This document shows, piece by piece, positions 55,593 to 64,000 of a stretch of DNA of 64,000 nucleotides. This stretch comes from Auricularia sp. M13 (taxonomy: Eukaryota; Basidiomycota; Agaricomycetes; Auriculariales; Auriculariaceae): positions 248,001 to 312,000 of the forward strand of contig CM073195.1 of assembly GCA_037042915.1 (NCBI GenBank), given 5' to 3'. The stretch's first letter is position 1. Every line of letters begins with the position of its first letter. Under the pieces are notes generated by a model. It had not been told where the DNA came from. It made no database searches and saw only the letters and a program-made list of their open reading frames with translations. The translations under genes and the position numbers were made by a program.

Positions 55593-58500
55593 CTCGCAGT
55601 TGAGCAAGTCAGGTGCTGCCGAGTCCGTCACGAATGCGAGTGCGGAAGGTGCGATCACGATGGTTGGGACCACCGTAACAGTAGAAGGATGGAAAAGCGT
55701 GTATTTGCGAGCGCAGATTGACGCGTTTGGGAGTGTCCCCGTAGTCCTCCTAGCCAGGTCACTCTGCAGAGCGAAGCGAAGGAGTGCCGTGTCGGTCTTC
55801 AAGCCTGTATACTCCGCCGTTCCGGTGGCCTTGCCCATGTCATCGAACGCGTGGAGTTCTGGCGGATAGACGCGATGAATACGTCGCAGAGGGCGGGCGA
55901 AAAGGGACCACCGAGCGACGACGCGGCCAGCAGAAGATTGTTCTGGAGCTTGCGATCGGGCGCGCCAGCTTCTTATCGTCGGCTTGTTCGGCCCCTGCAG
56001 GTCGCGCTCAGCGTTTGCGATAGGGCCAGCCCACCGGCATTCGTCCGAGACAGGTTGACCTCCAATCGTCAGGCAGTTTGAGCGCGGGTGCCCATTGAGC
56101 CAGCGAAGACGGTCACGAGGTTCTGGATGAGGGTGACCGTATCGGGCAGTATGGAGTTTCTCCCAGAGGAACGCAGGACATGCTGTTCAAGTGCGTGAGT
56201 AATTTACCCGGGCGCAATGTGTTCGGAGGCTCACATTCGCTTCGACACGGGCAGCACGGTACCAGTACTTACCCATGAACCGCAGCCACAGCCTGCGCCG
56301 GCCCCGAACTTAATCCACGCTTGCATCAGGCACTCATCGTGATCAGAAGAGCTTTAGAGTCACCAAGTATTCAGCCTGGAGAGAACGCTTTATCACGAGC
56401 GAGAATATCTTGACGCCTTCACCCATCTCGTCCGCCTGCAGAACGAAATGAGAACTGCATCGGCAGGGGCCAAGAGCCGACGAACCTCTGTGTAACAGTA
56501 CGAGATGCGGAAGTGGCCTTGCCCCTTGAGCTCCGCCGCGTTGAAGTATTGCCCTGGCGTGACGAGCAGTCCTTCCTCGGCAAGATCGGTCCACAGCGCC
56601 CTTTCGAGGTCGTTTGTCTATTCTTCAGACAAGGCAGACAAGGCGGCCATCGGGTGGGTTTGCAGGTTCAGCTTGATCTTCATGTTGTCAGGCAGGAGGT
56701 CAAAAAGAGTGACATCAGAAAGAACAGACCCAGATGAACATCCCTCCAACGGGCAGAACAAACTCGAACAGCGTCTTTCCGCCGGCAGAGCACGTCACGC
56801 CGTCCTCGACGCGCTCGCACAGCGCACAAGCTGCGGCGAAGTAGTCGATCATGAAGTCACGGCGCATCGTGTGCTGCGCCCGCAAGCCTGCGCGTCGAAC
56901 GCGTCAGCGGATGCGAGATACATATGCGAGCGCATACCGCGCAGCCAGCGCAGGTAGCCGTCCAGGCCGCCCCATGTGTCGCACAGCAATTTGGCGACGT
57001 GCGCTTGGCCAATGCCGTTAGGGTTTTGAGTGCTCGTGCTCGTCTCGGCCTGGCGCTCGAAGCGCTCTGCAAAGAGCGGCGAGCATGTGTACTACCCGAG
57101 GCGCGCGCCGGGGCGATGATCTGCAGACAGAGCGTAAGCAAAGCATGGCGCAAGGCGAGGGTGGATGGGGCATACCTTCGAAAAACTGTCCAGGCGAATC
57201 ACTCGGCCCTGATAATCAAACCTGAGGGCAGTCTTCGTCAGGGTATGACCTGACGGTTTACACAGCACACACTTCAGGACCGTTGGCTCGAGCTTGTGAA
57301 GGAAGGTCTGATGGTTTCCTTCTTCCTCCTGCGGTGCCGCATGCCGGACAGCGGGAAGGCTTTACCTTTCCTGCTGCACGGGTCGTCCTCGACAATGATA
57401 GTGTCTGCACGGCGGAATGTTAGAGCGGCTCGAAATGCAAAAATCAAGTTCTGCCAGCTGACCGGATTCGACGCAGACATCATTTATCGCCTTCTTTCGT
57501 TCGGCGCCCATCGTCTAATAGAGCACGGCATCAGCAAGCGAATGCATGCAAACTTGCAGACACACCGTTCCGCAAGGATTCTGGCCGACCGGCACAGCGT
57601 ATAGGACATGTGGGCTATCAAGCCCGTCAGTACCCAAGCTATGTCGCCATCGTGGCCGCAAGGGGCGTACCGTTTCATACCACCGCACACGCTTACGTCC
57701 CACTCAAAGTACACACGACGTAGATCGTCTGCGCACAGGCCCTGTCCGTCCATCGCGATGGGTATCGGCTTGACGCCACGCGGAATCACCGTAGCCTGCG
57801 CAGACGGGTACGAGAACTCTTCCGTGAAGTAGCCCTGACCTTGAGTCCGGCAACGGATTGACGATGAGAGACCATCTGCGAGAGGTGTTAGCCCTCGAGC
57901 GCAACGCGGTAGCGCTAGGACGTACCCATCGGTATTTCCGGCGTGCACGTAGATCGTCAAGTCCGCGTAGGCCGGCTGGTACACGCATTGGATGAATTCG
58001 CGATTGAGGCTGCGTAAAGGCGATATACCCGTGGCGACGGAGTATTGCAGCGCGTTGGCTAGCTCTATCGGCCCGCCAATTTTGGGCACAGACGCGTCTT
58101 GCAAGACTTCAGTTGGATCTGCGGTACCCGCGTTGAACTTCGTCGACTTTGACGCATCTGCCTGGGACACGACCAAAGGATATGCGTCGGCTGCAAACAC
58201 ACGAGCGCCGATAGACTCGAACGGGAATTAATCGGGGTGCGGCAAACCTGGGTCAAATCGATACAGCTGCGACAAAGGCAGTGATGAACGTACCTCCTGC
58301 AACACCAATCATGCCAGGCTTGACAATGTATTCGAACAGACGGTTTGGCGGTGAGCCCTCGCGAACTCGGGCGAGACCAGAGAGAGGGAGCTCATGATTC
58401 AACGCTTTGAGGACCTCATTACCGTCAGCTGCTAACTACGGACTTCTGTGGCGAAGCCCGTCAACATCGAGGTTGGCCAAAGATCCTAGGGGATTCACGT

Positions 58501-60086
58501 ACATTTAGGGTGCAGCTTCGCGAGCGAGGACGGGAGAGCGTTGAGATCCGGGGAAAACGTAGGTTTATGCCGCAAGGATGCCGCAGTCAACGTGCTTGAG
58601 CAGCCAAGACATCAGCGCAAGTCGCGCGTTATATAGGCACCGTCGACATCGTAACCCATATCTTTATTTTCTCGTGCGGGCGGATGAACTTAAAGGAATC
58701 GTCTTCTACGTTATCGGCGACTGCAGGGTGCGGTTTGTGAGGGATAAGAAAGCAAGAAACACCGCAAGAGCTTACCGCACAGCACGTCGTCGTCGGGAAG
58801 GTTTAGATTCCTCGAGTTCGGACAGCAGGACGAATGGTTGCGGATTCAGTAGGCCGGACTAGGTCTTCGAGCTGCACACGGGCGTCAGCAAGAGTCGAGG
58901 CATCCAGCACGACTTTTTACCCAACTTTTGGCCCAGCGTGCGACACAATTTTCGCTCTGGGCGGGCGCGCGGCGCTGGGCACGAGCGTAAGCGTGCTGAA
59001 GGCAAATGGGTTATGCTCGGTACATACGCAGGCACCGGTTTCGCGAGTTCGTAGCCCATAGTTGCTGGAGGAGAGGGAAAGGCTGTCTGGGCTTGGCGCG
59101 TGGATGAAGCGGCAGAGCAGGAGGCAGAAGATGCAGCGGCGGCGGCGGCGGCGAGCGAGTGCTTCGGCGATCACAGGCAGCGCCGGGCGACGAGGAAGAT
59201 TGGACAATGGGCGCGGCACAGTAAGGGGCGTTGCTGCAGGTGGTAATTTGAGCAATATCCTATGGACATTGCGAGATCAGCTTGCAGTTGGGAAAGCCGG
59301 GCGCAGAATGTGCTTACGACGCTCGGTCGGGTCTGGGAGCGCGCAGCAGGGCGCAACGCAGTGACTGACGCGCGAGAGGCTTCGACCACCTAGAAGCGAG
59401 CGTCGGTCATCGACTGCACACGCGAGTCGCGTCGTGCGCGAAAGAGCGCGACATTCCAAGTCCGACTGGCACGCCTTCTCTCCGTTCCACATGCACGCAG
59501 CTGAGCTACATATGCCCGCACTTGCTGGATAGTTTCGCGGTTATAACGCGGCTACCTCACGCTCTCGATCGGATGGAATGTGCCAGGCTAGCGAATTGTC
59601 CCAGCGCACACTGTGACCCTGATGTCGTTGGACGCGCTCGTATCCGACTCGCAGACGCATCCAGCGCATTCCCAGAACGCTCAACTGCCGTGGTCTTTGC
59701 CACTGGCCTGTCTCATCCCACATTTCCCGTGCCAACCAATTATCCCTGATGCATCTCCCGCCGTTCCCAGCGCTGCAAAGACCCTGCTCGCCCGCTCCCT
59801 ACCCACACAGCCTATATCTCCGTTCCATCATTCCCCCGCGCTCCTGCCTCTTATTTGCCCCCATCTATCTCGCGCGCCCGTCGCTGGCCCAGCGCATCGA
59901 CGTATGTCCCGCTGCTCGCGGGCTGGGAGCGCAGCACCGGCGACCCCGACATGATGACTGCCTGCTGGTGCCAGCCTCCGTCGCTCATTCCCCACTAGAG
60001 AAACCGACAGTAAAGTTGAGATCTACGAGCACTGAGCACCGCTTGTCGAACGATCGAACTTGGGCCCGACCCTCTTCCCCAGGCTC
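55593..60086 (+). repeat. Segmental duplication, copy B (about 4.5 kb, direct)
   Basis: This is the second copy of 24569-29060; see that entry for the comparison. It carries the 5' part of the unknown gene cut at the left border (55593-56200), a second Aro8-like pseudogene and the exon-like sequence at 58583-59255. Its right end lies inside the dispersed repeat: copy B runs on smoothly into the rest of that repeat, whereas copy A is cut off there. Confidence 0.95.
56343..58445 (-). pseudogene. Aromatic aminotransferase (Aro8-like), copy B
   Basis: Same exon order and motifs as the copy at 25319-27420, including LDSFSK with the PLP lysine near 57177, PVGQNPCGT and LRWLRG. It shares the three in-frame stops of copy A, so those arose before the duplication (or were copied by later conversion). 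It also has its own damage: one G fewer in the run near 57111, which shifts the frame within IIAPGARLG, and an extra G near 57660 in a segment I read as an intron. A 1-bp loss near 58257 falls in another likely intron. It is further from function than copy A. Confidence 0.75.
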
Positions 60087-60640
60087 CGTGACTTCGGTCT
60101 CGCGACGCCCGGTCTATAACAGACCGCTTCGTCCACGCCATTCCACACGTGCCATGGGAGATCCAGTTCCTGCCGCAGACAGCCAGTCTGGTCATCGTTG
60201 CAGGATAACGACTGCCCCGCCGTCCAGTACACTGAGCTCAAAAGGGTGATCTGACGCACGGCGCAACGTCAGCGTCCCTCGCAAGCGCTGCAGATTTCAT
60301 TCAGCTCATCGGTCAGTGCCACTTCACGGGCGTCGCTCGGTGTCCGGTTTCTGGCTACACGCTCGCACCGCCGTCATTGTCATCTCCGGCGGCTTCATGC
60401 CTTCTCGAGGCGCACAGGCCGGCGTATCGAACATCGCGAGAGACGGCATCAAAGCGGGTGCATCACGACCAGCTCTGTGCTCCGCGCTCATACCCACTCT
60501 TTTATTGGAGTTCATTCGAAACCTCGGAACAGCCTGGCGTCGCTTTTCTGCGACACTGGCACTCACGCTACGCGGCACTGTGCTCTCCGCGAACTACCTG
60601 GCTGTACAGACGCCAAGGATATTCATACCGTCGCTGATAT
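59780..60640 (+). repeat. Dispersed repeat, copy 2
   Basis: Matches 13200-14050 in the same orientation; landmarks are listed there. The part before 60087 belongs to the segmental duplication, the part after it does not. No coding domain found. Confidence 0.65.
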
Positions 60641-61395
60641 CTTTTCCGAATTGCATCGCTAATCAGAGATTCCAGGCCTAGGTGTGTATCCTCTTGGGAT
60701 TCTGCGACATAATGTCCGCTTGCGTTCTGCATCTGTACCTCGCGCGCAATCTCCAACGGTGACATGTCCAACTTCTGTGCAGCGGCGCTCAAGGCACCTA
60801 TGCGGATGCTGCCTTCTCATGCATTCATAGACAAAGATTGTTACATCGACCCAACCAGACTGTCGACGAGGTCTGCCCGGAGCTCGATACCCGCCCTTAC
60901 GTGCTCAATATCTGGCACCGCCTTGCGGATTGGTACGAGAAGACGAGAGTCGCGACAATTTTGAGGAGTTGCCTCGCTAAGGAGATGAGAAAATCGCGGG
61001 GTTTCGTTCGTCGACCTCGCTGGTCGGACAGGAGAGCTGGAGGCCGCTCCCGGTCACCTCGCGCACCAGCTGCTCTCCCCGTTCGCCCCTTCTCACAATT
61101 ACCCGGTCTACGTGCGCACTCGGCGGGCTCTGTTGCGTGCCCTTGGTTTATCTGCGAGCCAGCATACCGCCGTCAACAAGCACGCACGCCGGGAAACGTG
61201 ATTAGATGTGCGAGGGCCCGGGACACTACGTGCTCCGCGCGGCCTCTCTAACCATCGACGACCTGAAGGTGCGTGACGAGGGCGATTGACTGAACTCTCG
61301 ATTTCGCGGCATGACTGCGGCAGAGGATGTGTTATAGAAACGTGCCCGAGGTGCTGCGTATATAAACCCTTTCAGAAAGCGCGTGCTCTGGGTGT
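60641..61395. other. No gene recognised
   Basis: A minus-strand frame at 60568-60792 (SAAAQKLDMSPLEIAREVQM, GLESLISDAIRKRYQRRYEY) and plus-strand frames at 60764-61251 are protein-like but without a family. Confidence 0.35.
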
Positions 61396-61399
61396 ACGA

Positions 61400-61957
61400 C
61401 TATTTGAATGCTAGCTCAAACAGAGTCCAAGGACTATGCACAGAAGAACGAAGTGTCAACATTACAGTTAAGAACGATGCGAACGCGAAAAGTTGAGGCC
61501 TCTCATTGCTGCACGTGGACCACGACCTTGGGACATCCCCCCTGCGCGTTGATCTTGTCGATGAGACTATGAATGGCGTCAATCTGGCAGCATGCGGCAT
61601 GGAACACCAAAAGACAAACGTTTGCACCGCAAGATGGGCATGCCACGCGGTTCTAATCTGCGAGAATCGCATTCGAGCCACATTGGCACTCGCCGCCAGG
61701 ACGAGAAATTCTCCCCAGAAGGATAGCCCGGTGGACTCGTATACGGCCGAATTATAGTCATGCGACCGGTGCTTGCGGTAGAACACAATCATTCGGCGAC
61801 GTCCGCGTGGAGACTGAAAGTATATCGTGGCGCGATGATAGGCACCCATAAGGTATTGGTTGGCTGCAACAAAGCCGGTTTCTTCGTCGACTGCGATCGG
61901 AACTTCCTCGGCTCTTGCAGCGTCAAGAGCGTAGAATCTGCCGGTAACAATCCTCAA
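61400..61957 (-). CDS. Hypothetical protein exon(s)
   Basis: A 185-codon minus-strand frame. The first half is protein-like (VPIAVDEETGFVAANQYLMG, MIVFYRKHRSHDYNSAVYES, TGLSFWGEFLVLAASANVAR), in the style of uncharacterised mushroom proteins with an xVFYxKxR, then WxGExLVL pattern. The second half is less convincing and may have run into an intron or 3' sequence. The AT-rich 61960-62030 upstream could hold the promoter or an intron. Confidence 0.4.
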   Translation of the reverse strand: MRIVTGRFYALDAARAEEVPIAVDEETGFVAANQYLMGAYHRATIYFQSPRGRRRMIVFYRKHRSHDYNSAVYESTGLSFWGEFLVLAASANVARMRFSQIRTAWHAHLAVQTFVFWCSMPHAARLTPFIVSSTRSTRRGDVPRSWSTCSNERPQLFAFASFLTVMLTLRSSVHSPWTLFELAFK

Positions 61958-62188
61958 CTGTGGATCAAGTTAACAACAACATATATATTCGTAGCGAATG
62001 CTAACACGCACAACCATGATGATGTGTGATGCAAAGATGAAAGCGAGTAGTTCTCCAAGAGAGCTCGGAGGAGGAACGGTTACGATAATCGGTCAAAGAT
62101 GACGGCGGAGGGGAAAGGAGGAACGCCCTTCTAGAACGGCCCTTATATAGTTCTGAAGTGCCACTGGCAACAATCCAGCAGGCAGTCA

Positions 62189-62218
62189 TGTGATCACAAA
62201 GGTTGTGATCACAAAGGG
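62189..62218. repeat. 15-bp tandem repeat with a GTGATCAC palindrome
   Basis: TGTGATCACAAAGG followed by one variable base occurs twice in a row; each unit contains the 8-bp palindrome GTGATCAC. Confidence 0.85.
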
Positions 62219-62238
62219 GATACAGATGCTGAGCGCTC

Positions 62239-62312
62239 GCATTTCCATGGTACTGGCTGGACGGCACAGGCGTATGCATTTCCATGGTACTGGCTGGACG
62301 GCACAGGCGTAT
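62239..62312. repeat. 37-bp perfect tandem duplication
   Basis: Bases 62239-62275 and 62276-62312 are identical (start GCATTTCCATGGTACTGG, end GGCACAGGCGTAT). Neither lies in a recognised gene. Confidence 0.9.
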
Positions 62313-62599
62313 CGGGGACTCAGTGAATCTCCAAAGCGGAAGTGGCTGAGAAGGCCCTTTGTTCATGTTTTACCTACCCATCTACCTATCTAGTTACCAT
62401 ATTTCGCCGTGAGAAGCTCGCCTCGTATTGGTAGCATTGGATTTAATCTTTCTCCCGCCGAGATCCAGCGAGAAAAAAAGTCCATATTCCATATAGATAT
62501 CAATGTAAGTAGTAAAATTCGGCGTTATGGCCCGGGCGCAGAGCGGAGTTCGACCGCGATTTTATCCGGGGTGGCGGAAGAAAAAACGCGAGTTCGATC

Positions 62600-62680
62600 T
62601 CCGCCGCTCGGAGTTCCAGAACACTGAGTTCTTAGATTTGACCTTCTGCCGGCCGGCCGGCCACCGTCCGCCACCGTACG
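62600..62680 (+). repeat. Inverted GC-rich repeat, left arm
   Basis: The order is GGAGTTCC, then CTTAGATTT, then GCCGGCCGGCCGGCC. The same order appears in reverse complement at about 63480-63555. The two arms lie about 0.85 kb apart. Confidence 0.5.
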
Positions 62681-64000
62681 CGCCCATCTGCTGGGCCGGA
62701 CGACTTGCTCTCGACGGTCGTTGCCGTCTCGTCGTGCAACACGGGGGTGTTTCCACCGGCGCTTACAGCGCAAAATCATCGAAGGCAACGACCGGTTGTC
62801 GATAGCGACGCCCTCGCCGAGTGCGACGGCAGCGGCATGTCGTCACCAGCTTGCATTCTTCGGTGTAAAATACCTACATTCCTAACGAACAGTAGGAATC
62901 CTCATGGAATGGATAGTGTGGGGCACACACATTACTGTACGCCCGAATTCTTGAAATATAATACTATTCGATATTCACAATGACAACATCAATTTGCAAG
63001 GACATGGATTCCGGGAAGAAAATGATGATGAGCTGCCTGCGTGTGCAGCGCTTGTGGTATGTGGAGGGTAGAGGGATGTACGACGAGCACTGACACGCGG
63101 TGCACACTATCGTGCACGCAAAGAACACGCACGCGGCCGTGCGTATACGCTGGCGTACATGCCTGTAATAATGAGCGCGTCGCGCTGTCCGACACGACGC
63201 GCTGAAGGCCACGCTGCCAGGTGCCCTGCCGCGGGCGACGGCACTCCTACAGCAGAAACTAGGAGTAATGATGCTGATACTGACAGCGCCAGAGCGTGAT
63301 CATCGACCTAAACCTCACGGACATATGCGCGGCGAGCGCCCTCAGGCATGGCGACGCCGGTGTCGGCAACGGCGATGAGAAAAAAAGAGGAAAGCAAGGG
63401 CAAACTTGTTGTGACGGTTGTCTCCGTATCGACGTGTAGCCTCCGACCAACTCCGATTCATCCTCAATTTGGGTCCGACCCCGGACGGCCGGCCGGCCGT
63501 CCGTCCGCCGGCAACTGAAATCTAAGACCGTATAGTTCTCCGGAGTTCTCCCGAATCCCGCGCTCCATAATACGGATTGCGTTTGGTAAATGCCTGCCCC
63601 AAAGGCTGAGAAAGGCTTGGAACTGAGAAAGAACTTATGCCCCGCGGCACCCGGTCGACCCGACAATATCTAGTGCGCCGCGGCTGTCGGAAGCTTGCAC
63701 GCTTTCTGGGAACACGCGCAGCCGCTCGTGCTGCCCATTATAACTCCTACAGGCCCTGCGGGCACAACCTGCTACCTTGACTATATAATGCGCCGGAGGA
63801 TTGTTGTCACCAGAGTAGTGACAGGACAGTTGTCGCCGTTGCCCGAGATTACATATCTCAAGTGCAGTGCACAGCACATGAGATGAATCTCTGGTGGTCA
63901 TGGAGCACACACATAGACTTCCAGGCCCATTGCTTTTCTTCAGCGAAACGATGAAGTTCATGATGCCGCCGTTGACGAGGCTCTCGGTGTGCGGGCCCTT
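62681..64000. other. No gene recognised
   Basis: Apart from the inverted arms, only short frames without motifs are seen (for example 63259-63666 minus, 63635-63961 minus). AT-rich at 62850-63000. Confidence 0.4.
63478..63556 (-). repeat. Inverted GC-rich repeat, right arm
   Basis: On the minus strand: GGAGAACT, CTTAGATTT, GCCGGCGGACGG, GGCCGGCCGGCC. Similar to the left arm at 62600-62680 but with indels. The bases between the arms hold no recognised transposase. Confidence 0.5.

Noticed and set aside
62520-62620. A GAGTTCGATCTCC motif resembling a tRNA B box
   Set aside because: No matching A box or cloverleaf could be drawn around it.

Overview
The window looks like nuclear DNA of a basidiomycete fungus, most likely an Agaricomycete. 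The reasons are: genes broken by very short introns (about 47-60 bp, GTRNGY donors, CTRAY-like branch sites, YAG acceptors); a KDZ transposase of the CxC5/CxC6 type; a TET/JBP dioxygenase next to KDZ sequence; an F-box/LRR protein of the kind expanded in mushrooms; and no bacterial operon structure. It is repeat-rich and gene-poor. Many long reading frames in this GC-rich DNA are shadows and were left out.

Layout. 1-1.2 kb: Ser/Thr protein kinase on the minus strand, cut by the window edge. 3.6-4.3 kb: decayed C-terminal part of a KDZ transposase. 4.9-5.96 kb: tandem array 1 (unit about 290 bp). 8.4-9.9 kb: three-exon hypothetical gene. 13.2-14.05 kb: first copy of a dispersed repeat. 14.1-15.9 kb: beta-propeller-like gene. 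21.55-23.3 kb: Ulp1/SENP-type cysteine protease. 24.57-29.06 kb: copy A of a 4.5 kb segmental duplication carrying an aromatic aminotransferase (Aro8-like) pseudogene. 29.4-30.2 kb: hypothetical gene. 31.7-33.9 kb: minus-strand gene with tandem array 2, an in-phase 40-codon exon pair repeated about five times. 34.9-38.2 kb: TET/JBP 2OG-Fe(II) dioxygenase followed on the same strand by a KDZ CxC-type N-terminal fragment. 38.5-40.2 kb: gene with a cysteine cluster. 40.4-41.5 kb: N-terminal fragment of another DNA transposase. 43.6-44.4 kb: charged hypothetical protein. 45.6-47.5 kb: F-box/LRR protein. 48.7-50.5 kb: tandem array 3 (unit about 298 bp), running into a squalene-monooxygenase-like pseudogene. 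51.9-53.3 kb: membrane protein, divergent from a beta-propeller-like gene at 53.5-55.1 kb. 55.59-60.09 kb: copy B of the segmental duplication, continuing into a second copy of the dispersed repeat. 61.4-62.0 kb: hypothetical gene. 62.2-63.6 kb: short tandem and inverted repeats.

How it fits together. Two themes stand out. The first is DNA-transposon biology: KDZ fragments, a second transposase, a TET/JBP enzyme of the lineage known to travel with KDZ elements, and a Ulp1 protease of a type that transposons sometimes carry. The second is local exon amplification: three tandem arrays with units of 277-298 bp, each containing splice-site-like sequence. Arrays 1 and 3 lie about 43 kb apart in opposite orientation and are diverged members of one family. 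Exon joins were inferred by eye from reading frame and splice consensus; no alignment or search was run.
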